Shown: positions 1-8,823, counted from the first letter of the stretch. The stretch: DNA of 64,000 nt from Pseudomonas sp. KU43P (GCF_033095865.1 NZ_AP019365.1:1709501-1773500), one strand, 5' to 3'. Numbers and translations: made by a program. The notes: generated by a model not told the origin, from the sequence alone.

Positions 1-425
1 GCGCCAGCTGGCAGTTGGGCAAATCGTTGTTCGGCAGCGATGGTGCCGGTGCCGAGCATCTGCGCACTACCGATGGCAAGTTCTTCATGAACGGCCGTCA
101 GGTCTACAACTTCGCCCTGGTCAAGGTGCCGGCGCACCTGAAGCAGCTGCTCGAAGCGAGCGAGCTCAGCGCCGACGACATCGACCTGTACTGCCTGCAT
201 CAGGGTAGCGCGGCCATCGTCGATGCCGTTTCGGCGCGCTTCGATGAGGGCGAGCACAAGCAGAAGTTCGTTAAGGACATGGTCGAAACCGGTAATACCG
301 TTTCGTCGAGCATTCCGCTGCTGCTGGAAAAGCACGTGATGGGCTCGCAGCACAGGCGCATTGCCCTCAGTGGTTTTGGCGTAGGGCTGTCGTGGGGCTC
401 GGCGATCATCGAGCGTCAGAACTGA
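1..425 (+). CDS. 3-oxoacyl-ACP synthase III (KAS III/FabH-like), C-terminal part
   Basis: The gene enters from the left edge; the first complete codon in frame is at position 3, so the N-terminus with the active-site Cys is outside the window. The visible 140 or so residues carry the two other members of a KAS III catalytic triad: a His in CLHQGS and an Asn in ETGNTVSSS. The closing glycine-rich GFGVGLSWGSA segment is also typical of the family. KAS III enzymes condense acyl-CoA or acyl donors with malonyl-ACP or related partners. Copies next to fliC in Pseudomonas lie in the flagellin glycosylation region, so a role in making an acyl group for a flagellar glycan is plausible, but that is inference from position. 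A strong terminator follows, separating it from fliC. Confidence 0.85.
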   Translation, partial: ASWQLGKSLFGSDGAGAEHLRTTDGKFFMNGRQVYNFALVKVPAHLKQLLEASELSADDIDLYCLHQGSAAIVDAVSARFDEGEHKQKFVKDMVETGNTVSSSIPLLLEKHVMGSQHRRIALSGFGVGLSWGSAIIERQN

Positions 426-448
426 TCGCTCGCCAGCCTTGGAAAAAG

Positions 449-478
449 CGCCACCCCCTGCAGGTGGCGTTTTTTTTT
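449..478 (+). terminator. Rho-independent terminator after the KAS III gene
   Basis: A 7-bp GC-rich stem (CGCCACC at 449-455 with GGTGGCG at 463-469) is followed at once by a run of nine T residues (470-478). It lies 24 bases after the KAS III stop codon. Confidence 0.9.
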
Positions 479-568
479 CGCCTGCGACGGCGTCCGCCTG
501 GATTCTGGCGTCAAACCCTTGATTTCATTGGGCTGGCAGGATGCCAGCAATTTTTTTTGAAAAATCCC

Positions 569-595
569 TAAAGCAACCCGCCCTGACGACGATAA
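569..595 (+). promoter_or_regulatory. Sigma-28 (FliA) promoter of fliC
   Basis: TAAA at 569-572 and GACGATAA at 588-595 are separated by exactly 15 bases, against the FliA consensus TAAA-N15-GCCGATAA. It lies about 80 bases upstream of the fliC start, as expected for a late flagellar gene. The FliA gene itself is at 28795. Confidence 0.85.
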
Positions 596-677
596 CAATT
601 ACGAAGGTTCTCTGTGCCGCACCCGGCGAATTGCCAAGGCCGGAAGCCGTAGTACCCAATCCAACGAGGAATTCGTC

Positions 678-1526
678 ATGGCTTTGACTGTTAACACCAA
701 CACCACCTCCCTGGGCGTCCAGAAGAACCTGAACCGTGCTACCGACGCGCTGGCCACCTCGATGACCCGCCTGTCCTCCGGCCTGAAAATCAACAGCGCC
801 AAAGACGACGCTGCCGGCCTGCAGATCGCTACCCGCATGACCTCGCAGATCCGTGGCCAGACCATGGCGATCAAAAACGCCAACGACGGTATCTCCATCG
901 CCCAGACCGCTGAAGGCGCGATGCAAGAGCAGACCAACATTCTGCAGCGTATGCGTGAACTGGCCATCCAGTCGCGAAACGACTCCAACAGCGCCGACGA
1001 CCGTATCGCCCTGGACAAAGAATTCCAGTCGATGTCTTCGGAACTGACCCGTATCGCCAACAGCACCCAGCTGAACGGCAAGAACCTGCTGGACGGTTCG
1101 GCTTCGACCATGACCTTCCAGGTTGGCTCGAACACCGGTAGCGTCAACCAGATCACCATCAACCTGACCCAGAAGTTCGACGCTGCCTCGCTGGGTATCG
1201 GTTCGTCGATCAACATCCAGGGTTCCAGCAGCACCCTGTCGGAAACCAACTACAGCGCCGCTGTTGCTGCCATCGACACCGCTCTGCAGACCATCAACAC
1301 CAACCGTGCTGACCTGGGTGCCTCGCAGAACCGTCTGACCAGCACCATCAACAACCTGCAAAACATCAACGAGAACGCCGAAGCCGCCCGTGGCCGTGTA
1401 CAGGACACCGACTTCGCTGCTGAAACTGCCCAGCTGACCAAGCAGCAGACCCTGCAGCAAGCTTCGACTTCGGTTCTGGCCCAGGCCAACCAGCTGCCGT
1501 CGGCAGTACTGAAGCTGCTGGGCTAA
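678..1526 (+). CDS. fliC: Flagellin FliC
   Basis: Structural subunit of the flagellar filament, 282 residues. The N-terminal D0/D1 region (MALTVNTNTTSLGVQKNL, then LSSGLKINSAKDDAAGLQIA) and the C-terminal D1/D0 region (RVQDTDFAAETAQLTKQQ, ending VLKLLG) are textbook flagellin. The central variable part is short (roughly residues 140-200), so this is a small flagellin. There is no cysteine. The start is supported by AACGAGG about 10 bases upstream of the ATG. A sigma-28 promoter precedes the gene and a terminator follows, so it is probably a monocistronic late gene. It is exported by the flagellar type III apparatus, with FliS (3576) as its chaperone. Confidence 0.98.
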   Translation: MALTVNTNTTSLGVQKNLNRATDALATSMTRLSSGLKINSAKDDAAGLQIATRMTSQIRGQTMAIKNANDGISIAQTAEGAMQEQTNILQRMRELAIQSRNDSNSADDRIALDKEFQSMSSELTRIANSTQLNGKNLLDGSASTMTFQVGSNTGSVNQITINLTQKFDAASLGIGSSINIQGSSSTLSETNYSAAVAAIDTALQTINTNRADLGASQNRLTSTINNLQNINENAEAARGRVQDTDFAAETAQLTKQQTLQQASTSVLAQANQLPSAVLKLLG

Positions 1527-1540
1527 TCTGCCTAGTTGCT

Positions 1541-1577
1541 GGCGGGGAAGTGCTCTTGCGGCGCTTCCCCGCCTTTT
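1541..1577 (+). terminator. Rho-independent terminator after fliC
   Basis: A 10-bp perfect stem (1541-1550 with 1564-1573) carries a 13-base loop and is followed by TTTT. It lies just after the fliC stop and would isolate flagellin transcription from flaG. Confidence 0.85.
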
Positions 1578-1595
1578 CATTGCGAGGTGGTGGAC

Positions 1596-1955
1596 ATGGA
1601 CATGAGCGTCAAGCTGAACCTGTCTTATCCGGCCGCACGTTCGGCCGAGCAGGTTGCCGAAAAGCCGGTTGTCCGGCAAACGGAGCAGGTTAAGACCGAA
1701 GACGACAAGAAAGACCCATTGGCGGTGCAAGATACCGACAAGGTCAAGAGCGCCGTCGCGGAGATCGAGAAGTTTCTGAAGGCGTCGCAACGCAATCTGG
1801 AATTCTCCACGGATGAAGAATCCGGCAAAATCGTTGTCAAAGTCATCGCAACCGATAGCGGTGAGCTGATTCGTCAATTGCCCTCGGAAGAGGCGCTGCG
1901 GATCGCCCACAGCCTGAGCGATGTCAACAGTGTTCTGTTCGACGCCAAGGTATGA
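1596..1955 (+). CDS. flaG: FlaG family flagellar protein
   Basis: A 119-residue protein beginning MDMSVKLNLSYP. The first half is charged and low-complexity; the second half carries the FlaG signature (FSTDEESGKIVVKVIATDSGELIRQLPSEEAL). FlaG proteins affect filament length in Pseudomonas, by a mechanism that is not settled. The start was chosen at 1596 rather than the longer in-frame TTG at 1536, because 1536 lies inside the fliC terminator and a GAGGTGG ribosome site sits at 1584-1590. It lies between fliC and fliD, the usual Pseudomonas order. Confidence 0.9.
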   Translation: MDMSVKLNLSYPAARSAEQVAEKPVVRQTEQVKTEDDKKDPLAVQDTDKVKSAVAEIEKFLKASQRNLEFSTDEESGKIVVKVIATDSGELIRQLPSEEALRIAHSLSDVNSVLFDAKV

Positions 1956-2033
1956 TCGGCGGCGAACACTAATGAAGTGATGCTTCACGGTCCCGCAGGA
2001 GCGGGCCTGACGCGTTGAGAGAGGGACTACAGC

Positions 2034-3443
2034 ATGGCAAGCCCGATTACTTCCAGTACTGGCCTTGGATCCGGTCTGAACATCACCGAGATCGTGAGTG
2101 CTCTGGTTACCGCCGATACGGCGGCGAAAAAGGCGCAGATTACCCGCCAGACCAGTAACAATACCGCGATGATCTCGGGCATTGGCTCGCTGCGCAGTGC
2201 CCTCACGGCGTTCCAGGACGCCATGAAGAAGCTCAACGACAAGGACGCGCCGTCCTTCAACGCATTCGCGGCCACCTCGGGCAACGAAGCGGTGGTCAAG
2301 GTCAAGTCGAGCAACGCCGCAGTAGCCGGTAGCTATGACATCAAGGTGATCAACCTGGCGACCGCATCCAAGGTCGCTAGCCAGTCGTTTGCCGGTGGGG
2401 CGAGCACATCGATTCCCGAAGGCGAGCTGACCATTTCCCAGGGCGACAACGACTACAAGGTGAACGTGGCCGCAGGTTCGACCCTGCAGAGCGTGCGCGA
2501 CCAGATCAACAAGGAGCTGGGCGCCAAGGGCCTTTCCGCGAACATCGTCAACGAAGAGAGCGGTTCGCGCCTGGTCATCGGCTCCACCACCACCGGTAAA
2601 GGGTCGGACATTTCGGTGAGTGGCATCGCCGAGCTCGAAATCGACGGCACCAGCAAGATGACGGGTACCGGCGCGGGTTACATCACCGACCTGGCCAAGG
2701 ACGCCGAGCTGACCGTCGACGGCCTGACGGTGAAGAGCGCGAACAACACCATCAGCGATGCCATCAGCGGCATGACCCTGGAGTTGACCGGGGCCACGGC
2801 GAGCGGTGCCGCAGGTACGGCCACCAAAATCACCGTGGCTGCCGATAACGATGGCCTGAAGAAGTCGGTGCAGAGCTTTGTCGATTCCTACAACACCCTG
2901 CAGAAGGCGATTACCTCGCTGACGACCACCTCGCGTGACGCGGATGACAATCTGGTCCTTGGCCCATTGACCAACGACCCGACCACTCGCTCGCTGCTGG
3001 CCGACGTGCGCAAGGTGTTGAGCGAGGTGGGCAGTGGTGACCAGCTGACATCCCTGAGCCAGCTGGGTATCAACACCCAGAAGGACGGCACGCTGGAATT
3101 CAACACCACCAAGTTCACGTCGGCGATGAACGACAAGAAGCTGGGTACCGAGGTGCAGCAGCTGTTCACGGGTACCAACGGCATCTTCGAGCGCATGAAC
3201 AAGGCGATCGATCCGTACAACGCGACTGACGGCAGCCTCGCCACACGCAAGGCCAACCTCGACAAGGTCGCCAAGAACCTCAGCGACCAGCAGGCTGCGC
3301 TGGATCGGCGCACCGACTCGCTGACCGAGTCGCTGACCAAGAAGTACGTCGCCCTGGACACCGCGCTGGGCAAGATGAAAGCCCAGGCGGACCAGATCAC
3401 CTCGATCTTCGAGGCGATCAACGCCCAGGCCAAGAAGTCCTGA
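2034..3443 (+). CDS. fliD: Flagellar filament cap protein FliD (HAP2)
   Basis: A 469-residue cap protein that sits at the filament tip and helps flagellin fold and insert. The N-terminal domain starts with SGLGSGLNITEIVSALV, and the C-terminal coiled-coil region ends with YVALDTALGKMKAQADQITSIFEAI, both diagnostic of FliD. A purine-rich ribosome site (GAGAGAGGGA) precedes the ATG. It is followed by a strong terminator before fliS. In Pseudomonas the FliD surface domain is variable and often involved in mucin adhesion; that role is not tested here. Confidence 0.97.
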   Translation: MASPITSSTGLGSGLNITEIVSALVTADTAAKKAQITRQTSNNTAMISGIGSLRSALTAFQDAMKKLNDKDAPSFNAFAATSGNEAVVKVKSSNAAVAGSYDIKVINLATASKVASQSFAGGASTSIPEGELTISQGDNDYKVNVAAGSTLQSVRDQINKELGAKGLSANIVNEESGSRLVIGSTTTGKGSDISVSGIAELEIDGTSKMTGTGAGYITDLAKDAELTVDGLTVKSANNTISDAISGMTLELTGATASGAAGTATKITVAADNDGLKKSVQSFVDSYNTLQKAITSLTTTSRDADDNLVLGPLTNDPTTRSLLADVRKVLSEVGSGDQLTSLSQLGINTQKDGTLEFNTTKFTSAMNDKKLGTEVQQLFTGTNGIFERMNKAIDPYNATDGSLATRKANLDKVAKNLSDQQAALDRRTDSLTESLTKKYVALDTALGKMKAQADQITSIFEAINAQAKKS

Positions 3444-3458
3444 TTCGGCCTGCGTGAT

Positions 3459-3495
3459 AAAAGCCCGGCAGCGTCCACCGACGCGCCGGGCTTTT
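3459..3495 (+). terminator. Rho-independent terminator after fliD
   Basis: An 11-bp stem (3459-3469 with 3485-3495) of the AAAAGCCCGGC / GCCGGGCTTTT type. It is symmetrical enough to work on both strands, but only plus-strand genes end here. Confidence 0.85.
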
Positions 3496-3506
3496 CGTTT
3501 TGGCCC

Positions 3507-3533
3507 TAAAGTTTTTTGACGCAGCGGCGATAC
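3507..3533 (+). promoter_or_regulatory. Sigma-28 (FliA) type promoter of fliS-fliT
   Basis: TAAA at 3507-3510 and GGCGATAC at 3526-3533 are separated by exactly 15 bases, a good match to TAAA-N15-GCCGATAA. It is placed after the fliD terminator and 43 bases before the fliS start. Confidence 0.75.
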
Positions 3534-3575
3534 ACAAGGTACAAGCAACCTTTTTCGCTGCAACGAGGTAGATCC

Positions 3576-3971
3576 ATGAACCCGATGTTGGCCCTTCGGC
3601 AATACCAGAAAGTCAATGGTGTGGCACAGACTTCCGAAGCCAGCCCGCACCGCTTGGTGCAGATGCTCATGCAGGGCGGCCTCGATCGCCTGGCGCAGGC
3701 CAAAGGCGCCATGGCACGCAAGGACATTGCCCAGAAGGGCATTCTGATCGGCAAGGCCATCGACATCATCGGTGGCCTGCGCGAAGGCCTGGACCTTGAA
3801 AACCACGCAGACAGCCTGACCGAACTGGACAACCTGTACACCTACATGAGCCGTCGGTTGATCGAGGCCAACGCCAAGAGCGACCCCGCCATCATCGACG
3901 AAGTGGCGCGCCTGCTGATCACCGTGAAAGAGGGTTGGGATGCGATCGGCGACCCGTCGTCGGCTTCCTGA
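3576..3971 (+). CDS. fliS: Flagellar export chaperone FliS
   Basis: A 131-residue cytosolic chaperone that binds the flagellin C-terminus and prevents early polymerisation. It begins MNPMLALRQYQKVNGV, with the FliS hallmark of an early YQKV stretch, followed by helices with SPHRLVQMLMQGGLDRL and a C-terminal VARLLITVKEGWDAI. The start at 3576 has AACGAGG 7 bases upstream; the longer frame opening at 3516 lies inside the sigma-28 promoter and is not used. fliT follows after 14 bases, so the two are co-transcribed. Confidence 0.95.
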   Translation: MNPMLALRQYQKVNGVAQTSEASPHRLVQMLMQGGLDRLAQAKGAMARKDIAQKGILIGKAIDIIGGLREGLDLENHADSLTELDNLYTYMSRRLIEANAKSDPAIIDEVARLLITVKEGWDAIGDPSSAS

Positions 3972-3985
3972 TCAAGGAGGATGAC

Positions 3986-4282
3986 ATGACCGAGGTAATC
4001 GCCCGAATCGAACAGACCCGCGAGATGCTGCTGGCTGCCCTGGCCAGCCGCGACTGGGACGCGGTCGGCGAGCTCGACCTGCAGTGCCGCCTGCGCATCG
4101 ACGATGTGCTCACCGAGGCGCGTGGCAACGAGGCTGACGTGCGCGATAGCCTGGAGCAATTGCTGCTCGTGTACCGCCAATTAATTGAAGTTGCAAGTGG
4201 CGAACGTCAATCGATAGTCGACGAGATGACGCAAATCCGTCAGGCGAAAAACGCGGCTAAGGTATACCATCTGTTCAGTTGA
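3986..4282 (+). CDS. fliT: FliT-like flagellar chaperone
   Basis: A 98-residue, mostly helical and acidic protein. It lies directly after fliS, where Pseudomonas carries the FliT-type protein (export chaperone for FliD in enterics). An ideal AAGGAGG at 3974-3980 fixes the ATG at 3986. Sequence similarity within this family is weak, so the assignment rests on size, helical character and gene order. Confidence 0.75.
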   Translation: MTEVIARIEQTREMLLAALASRDWDAVGELDLQCRLRIDDVLTEARGNEADVRDSLEQLLLVYRQLIEVASGERQSIVDEMTQIRQAKNAAKVYHLFS

Positions 4283-4316
4283 TCCACAGATGGGCAAAAA
4301 GCCGTGCGCCATTAAT

Positions 4317-4345
4317 TTGACTGTATGCGTTTTTTTGACTTTACT
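4317..4345 (+). promoter_or_regulatory. Candidate sigma-70 promoter of fleQ
   Basis: TTGACT (4317-4322) and TTTACT (4340-4345) with a 17-base spacer lie about 100 bases before fleQ in the only AT-rich part of the 166-base gap. FleQ is the top of the cascade and is expected to use a housekeeping promoter. The -10 match is modest. Confidence 0.4.
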
Positions 4346-4448
4346 AGTGGCTGTTTTCGAATTTCAGACGTCCGAACACTGACCATTCAGTCGGAATGAT
4401 CTCGAGCATGCCTTCGGGCGCCGATATGACTAGGGAAGTTGCTATTGC

Positions 4449-5924
4449 ATGTGGCGTGAAACCAAGATTCTTCTGATCGATGACGACAGCGCCCGCCGCC
4501 GCGATCTGGCGGTGGTTCTGAACTTTCTCGGGGAAGAGAACCTCTCGTGCTCCAGCCAGGACTGGCAGCAGGTGGTTGAGTCGTTGTCTTCCAGTCGCGA
4601 AGTGCTCTGCGTGCTGATCGGTGCCGTGAATGCTCCAGGCGGGGTGCTTGGGCTGCTTAAGACAGTGGCAGGGTGGGATGAGTTCCTTCCGGTGCTGCTG
4701 ATTGGTGAAATTTCTTCTGCGGACTACCCGGAAGAGCTTCGCCGCCGGGTGCTGTCCAACCTGGAAATGCCGCCCAGCTACAGCCAGCTGCTCGATTCGC
4801 TGCACCGTGCCCAGGTCTACCGCGAGATGTACGACCAGGCCCGCGAGCGCGGTCGCCAGCGTGAGCCCAACCTGTTCCGCAGCCTGGTCGGCACCAGCCG
4901 TGCCATCCAGCACGTGCGGCAGATGATGCAGCAGGTGGCCGATACCGACGCCAGCGTGCTGATCCTCGGTGAGTCCGGCACCGGCAAGGAAGTGGTGGCG
5001 CGCAACCTGCACTACCACTCCAAGCGCCGTGAAGCGCCGTTCGTGCCGGTCAATTGCGGGGCAATTCCCGCCGAGTTGCTGGAGAGCGAGCTGTTCGGCC
5101 ATGAGAAGGGCGCCTTCACCGGCGCCATTACCAGCCGCGCCGGGCGTTTCGAGCTGGCCAATGGCGGTACCTTGTTCCTCGACGAGATCGGCGACATGCC
5201 GCTGCCGATGCAGGTCAAGCTGTTGCGTGTGCTGCAGGAGCGCACCTTCGAACGGGTGGGCAGCAACAAGACCCAGAGCATCGATGTGCGCATCATCGCC
5301 GCGACCCACAAAAACCTCGAAAGCATGATCGAGGATGGGACGTTCCGCGAAGACCTGTACTACCGCCTCAACGTGTTCCCCATCGAGATGGCGCCGTTGC
5401 GCGAGCGCGTGGAAGACATCCCGCTGCTGATGAACGAGCTGATCTCGCGCATGGAACATGAGAAGCGCGGCTCGATCCGCTTCAATTCCGCGGCCATCAT
5501 GTCGCTGTGCCGCCACGGTTGGCCGGGTAACGTTCGTGAACTGGCCAACCTGGTCGAGCGCATGGCCATCATGCACCCCTATGGGGTGATTGGCGTGTCG
5601 GAGTTGCCGAAGAAATTCCGCTACATCGACGACGAGGACGAGCAGCTGGTCGACAGCCTGCGCAGCGACCTCGAAGAGCGTGTGGCGATCAATGGCCATG
5701 CGCCGAGCTTCGCCAACCACGCCATGCTGCCGCCTGAAGGGCTGGACCTGAAGGACTATCTGGGCAGCCTGGAACAGGGCCTGATCCAGCAAGCGCTGGA
5801 CGATGCCAACGGTATCGTGGCACGGGCCGCTGAACGTTTGCGCATTCGTCGTACTACCTTGGTGGAGAAGATGCGCAAGTACGGCATGAGTCGTCAGGGT
5901 GGTGAGGATCAGGCCGAAGATTGA
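4449..5924 (+). CDS. fleQ: Flagellar master regulator FleQ (sigma-54 activator, c-di-GMP receptor)
   Basis: A 491-residue enhancer-binding protein. Residues 1-120 form an atypical receiver-like domain. LFRS at 142-145 is the c-di-GMP-binding motif known from P. aeruginosa FleQ. Walker A (GESGTGKE) starts at 174, and the sigma-54 contact loop GAFTGA is present in [14 protein letters not shown]. The C-terminal Fis-type helix-turn-helix is in [21 protein letters not shown]. In known pseudomonads FleQ activates flagellar sigma-54 promoters and also regulates exopolysaccharide genes, with FleN as its ATPase partner (27965). It would act on the -24/-12 promoters found here before fleS, fliE, fliL and flhA. 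Confidence 0.97.
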   Translation: MWRETKILLIDDDSARRRDLAVVLNFLGEENLSCSSQDWQQVVESLSSSREVLCVLIGAVNAPGGVLGLLKTVAGWDEFLPVLLIGEISSADYPEELRRRVLSNLEMPPSYSQLLDSLHRAQVYREMYDQARERGRQREPNLFRSLVGTSRAIQHVRQMMQQVADTDASVLILGESGTGKEVVARNLHYHSKRREAPFVPVNCGAIPAELLESELFGHEKGAFTGAITSRAGRFELANGGTLFLDEIGDMPLPMQVKLLRVLQERTFERVGSNKTQSIDVRIIAATHKNLESMIEDGTFREDLYYRLNVFPIEMAPLRERVEDIPLLMNELISRMEHEKRGSIRFNSAAIMSLCRHGWPGNVRELANLVERMAIMHPYGVIGVSELPKKFRYIDDEDEQLVDSLRSDLEERVAINGHAPSFANHAMLPPEGLDLKDYLGSLEQGLIQQALDDANGIVARAAERLRIRRTTLVEKMRKYGMSRQGGEDQAED

Positions 5925-5937
5925 TTTCGCCTGGGTC

Positions 5938-6033
5938 CGCCCCATCGCCGGCAAGCCGGCTCCCACAGGTAAGCAACAGCCTTTGAAATGTTGTGGAACA
6001 CTTGTGGGAGCCGGCTTGCCGGCGATGGGGCCA
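5938..6033. repeat. Inverted REP pair between fleQ and fleS
   Basis: A REP with core ATCGCCGGCAAGCCGGCT (5938-5970) and its inverted copy (6002-6033) are separated by about 31 bases. The pair lies 13 bases past the fleQ stop. Such pairs can attenuate read-through or stabilise mRNA ends; here it divides fleQ from the sigma-54 promoter of fleS. Confidence 0.85.
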
Positions 6034-6060
6034 GGCCTGAAAAGTACAAACCCCCATCCC

Positions 6061-6076
6061 CGGCACGGCTATTGCT
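6061..6076 (+). promoter_or_regulatory. Sigma-54 promoter of fleSR
   Basis: CGGCACG...TTGCT with GG and GC separated by exactly 10 bases (GG 6062-6063, GC 6074-6075). It is 54 bases upstream of fleS, which is a FleQ/RpoN target in P. aeruginosa. Confidence 0.75.
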
Positions 6077-6129
6077 ACACCGCTGGCACCACACCGTTTT
6101 TATGACGGTCAGCCACGCGAGAGAGCACG

Positions 6130-7347
6130 ATGCCCCAGGCCGCCCACCATTCCCGAGCCCTTGATCTGCAGGGGCGAACCCCGGTCGAACAGGAGAGTCG
6201 AGAGGGGCTGGAGCAGGCGTTCGCCCTGTTCAGCCAGATGTCCACCCAGCTCAACCAGTCCTACAGCATGCTCGAAGCGCGCGTCAGCGAGCTCAAGGGT
6301 GAGCTGGCAGTGGTCGGTGCCCAGCGCATGGCCGAACTGAACGAAAAGGAACGCCTGGCCAACCGCCTGCAAAACCTGCTCGACCTGCTCCCGGGTGGCG
6401 TGGTGGTAATCGACGACCAGGGCCTGGTGCGCGAAGCCAACCCGGCGGCCTGCGAACTGCTCGGCGAGCCTTTGATCGGCCAGCTCTGGCGCCAGGTGAT
6501 CGCCCGGTGCTTCGCCCCGCGCAAGGACGATGGCCATGAGGTGTCGCTGCGTGACGGGCGTCGCCTGTCCATCGCCACGCGTTCGCTGGATGCCGAACCT
6601 GGCCAGTTGGTGCTGCTCAACGACCTGACTGAAACCCGTCGCCTGCAAGATCAGTTGGCGCGCCATGAGCGCCTGTCTTCGCTGGGGCGCATGGTCGCCT
6701 CGCTGGCCCATCAGATCCGCACGCCACTGTCGGCAGCCATGCTGTATGCCAGCCACCTGGCCGATGGCGAGCGCGAGCTCGCGCCAGAGACCCGTCAACG
6801 TTTTGCCGGTAGCCTCAAGGAGCGCCTGCACGAGCTGGAGCACCAGGTGCGCGACATGCTGGTGTTTGCCCGCGGCGAACTGCCGATGACCGACCGGCTG
6901 ACGCCAAAGGGCCTGTTCCAGGCCTTGCAGCAGGCGGCCCAGGCCCATGTGCAGGGGCATGCTGTGCGCTGGCAGTGCGACACCCACCTGGGGGAGTTGC
7001 TGTGCAACCGCGATACCCTGGTGGGCGCCTTGCTCAACCTGATCGAGAACGCCCTGCAGGCCAGCGAAGGCCCGGCGCGGCTCAAGGTGCACCTGTTCCG
7101 CCGCCAGCACTGCTTGCACCTGTGCGTCAGCGACGCCGGCAGCGGCATCGAGCCCGATCTGTTGGGGCGCCTGGGCGAACCGTTCCTCACCACCAAGGCC
7201 ACCGGTACCGGGCTCGGCCTGGCGGTGGTCAAGGCCGTGGTGCGTGCGCACCAGGGCAGCTTGCAGCTGCGTTCCAAGGTGGGTCGCGGCACCTGCGTAA
7301 AAGTTGTGCTGCCGTTGATCGACGGGCAGCCCGTGGAGGTCGTGTGA
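6130..7347 (+). CDS. fleS: Flagellar sensor histidine kinase FleS
   Basis: A 405-residue cytosolic kinase without membrane segments. The order is an N-terminal helical region, a PAS-like domain (NLLDLLPGGVVVIDDQGLVREANPAA, about residues 78-105), the HisKA dimerisation and phosphoacceptor box (SLAHQIRTPLSAAML, about residues 192-206), and a HATPase domain with an N box (NLIENALQAS) and G box (GTGLGLAVV). It phosphorylates FleR, whose ATG overlaps the fleS stop (TGATG), so the two are translationally coupled. Confidence 0.95.
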   Translation: MPQAAHHSRALDLQGRTPVEQESREGLEQAFALFSQMSTQLNQSYSMLEARVSELKGELAVVGAQRMAELNEKERLANRLQNLLDLLPGGVVVIDDQGLVREANPAACELLGEPLIGQLWRQVIARCFAPRKDDGHEVSLRDGRRLSIATRSLDAEPGQLVLLNDLTETRRLQDQLARHERLSSLGRMVASLAHQIRTPLSAAMLYASHLADGERELAPETRQRFAGSLKERLHELEHQVRDMLVFARGELPMTDRLTPKGLFQALQQAAQAHVQGHAVRWQCDTHLGELLCNRDTLVGALLNLIENALQASEGPARLKVHLFRRQHCLHLCVSDAGSGIEPDLLGRLGEPFLTTKATGTGLGLAVVKAVVRAHQGSLQLRSKVGRGTCVKVVLPLIDGQPVEVV

Positions 7348-8717
7348 TGGCAATCAAGGTGCTGCTGGTCGAGGATGACCGTGCCCTGCGTCAGGCGCTG
7401 GGCGACACCCTGGAAATCGGTGGCTTCGCCTACCAGGCCGTTGGCAGTGCCGAGGAAGCGCTGGAAGCGGTAGCGGGCGAAGCGTTCAGCCTGGTGGTCA
7501 GCGACGTGAACATGCCAGGCATGGACGGCCACCAGTTGCTGGCGCAATTGCGTCGCCATCACCCGCAGTTGCCGGTGCTGCTGATGACCGCTCATGCGGC
7601 TGTGGAGCGTGCGGTGGAAGCCATGCGCCAGGGCGCGGCCGATTACCTGGTAAAGCCGTTCGAGCCCAGGGCGCTGCTGAGTTTGGTCGAGCGCCACGCG
7701 GCGGGGCGTCTGGCGGCAGACGAAGGGCCGGTGGCCTGCGAGGCGGCCAGCCGGCAACTGCTGGAGCTGGCCGCACGCGTTGCCCGCAGCGACTCCACCG
7801 TGCTCATTTGCGGTGAGTCGGGTACCGGCAAGGAAGTGCTGGCGCGCTATATCCATCAGCAGTCGCCGCGGGCAGCGCAGCCGTTCGTGGCGATCAACTG
7901 CGCGGCGATCCCCGACAACATGCTCGAAGCCACCCTGTTCGGCCATGAAAAAGGCGCGTTCACCGGCGCCATCGCCGCCCAGGCCGGCAAGTTCGAGCAG
8001 GCTGAAGGCGGCACCCTGCTGCTCGACGAGATCTCCGAGATGCCTTTGGGCCTGCAGGCCAAGTTGCTGCGTGTGTTGCAGGAGCGTGAGGTGGAGCGGG
8101 TCGGTGGGCGCAAGCCTATTGCTCTGGACATCCGCGTGCTGGCTACCAGCAACCGCGACATGGCCGGTGAAGTGGCGGCGGGGCGCTTCCGTGAGGACCT
8201 GTTCTATCGTCTGTCGGTATTCCCCTTGGCCTGGCAGCCCCTGCGCGAGCGCGCCGGCGATATCCTGCCGCTGGCCGAACGCTTGCTGGCGCGGCATGTG
8301 GCGAAGATGAAGCATGCGCCGGTACGCCTTTCTGCAGAGGCTCGCGCCTGTCTGCAGGCGCACACTTGGCCGGGTAACGTGCGTGAGCTGGACAACGCCT
8401 TGCAGCGGGCGCTGATCCTGCAGCAGGGCGGGGTGATCGAGGCGGCGGATTTCTGTCTGGCAGGCGCCATTCCCTTGTCGGCGGCGCCGCAAGCCATTAT
8501 TGCGCCGGTATCGGTCGATGCCGTGGCCGATGCCGGCGGCCTGGGCGACGACATGCGTCGCCACGAATTCCAGATGATCATCGACACCTTGCGCGCCGAA
8601 CGCGGCCGCCGCAAGGAGGCGGCCGAGCGGCTCGGCATCAGCCCGCGAACCCTGCGCTACAAGCTGGCGCAGATGCGCGATGCCGGGCTGGACGTGGAAG
8701 CCAGCCTGTACGGCTGA
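7347..8717 (+). CDS. fleR: Flagellar response regulator FleR (sigma-54 activator)
   Basis: A 456-residue NtrC-type regulator. The receiver domain has its phosphoacceptor Asp at residue 53 (VSDVNMPGMDG). The AAA+ domain carries GESGTGKE and GAFTGAI, and the C-terminal Fis-type HTH is in KEAAERLGISPRTLRYKL. It activates the sigma-54 basal-body and hook genes after phosphorylation by FleS. The start at 7347 overlaps the fleS stop codon; the open frame extends further upstream, but only as an out-of-frame overlap with fleS. A canonical sigma-54 promoter for fliE lies 30 bases after its stop. Confidence 0.96.
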   Translation: MAIKVLLVEDDRALRQALGDTLEIGGFAYQAVGSAEEALEAVAGEAFSLVVSDVNMPGMDGHQLLAQLRRHHPQLPVLLMTAHAAVERAVEAMRQGAADYLVKPFEPRALLSLVERHAAGRLAADEGPVACEAASRQLLELAARVARSDSTVLICGESGTGKEVLARYIHQQSPRAAQPFVAINCAAIPDNMLEATLFGHEKGAFTGAIAAQAGKFEQAEGGTLLLDEISEMPLGLQAKLLRVLQEREVERVGGRKPIALDIRVLATSNRDMAGEVAAGRFREDLFYRLSVFPLAWQPLRERAGDILPLAERLLARHVAKMKHAPVRLSAEARACLQAHTWPGNVRELDNALQRALILQQGGVIEAADFCLAGAIPLSAAPQAIIAPVSVDAVADAGGLGDDMRRHEFQMIIDTLRAERGRRKEAAERLGISPRTLRYKLAQMRDAGLDVEASLYG

Positions 8718-8747
8718 TTCGGCCTTTTCAAAGATCGTGGAGCGGGC

Positions 8748-8763
8748 TGGCACTCTTGTTGCT
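8748..8763 (+). promoter_or_regulatory. Sigma-54 promoter of the fliE operon
   Basis: TGGCAC at 8748-8753 and TTGCT at 8759-8763, with GG-N10-GC spacing exact. This is the best -24/-12 match in the window and is 60 bases upstream of fliE. It likely drives fliEFGHIJ. Confidence 0.9.
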
Positions 8764-8823
8764 AGTTCTGGGCTATCCGCCGCATGAGTGTCAAAAAAAT
8801 GCGGCCGCCGGAGAGAGAAGTTC

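Noticed and set aside
525..3806. Long minus-strand open frame (about 1,090 codons) opposite fliC, flaG and fliD
   Set aside because: It runs antisense through three certain genes. Its composition (many Gln, His, Gly, Arg, Val) is what GC-rich codon bias gives in the opposite frame; no ribosome site or domain.
5938..6033. Repeated REP sequences considered as a CRISPR array
   Set aside because: Copies are inverted pairs scattered across the window with no regular spacing and no cas genes.
6975..7346. Upstream extension of the fleR frame
   Set aside because: Lies out of frame within fleS; the receiver domain starts at the ATG at 7347, coupled to the fleS stop.
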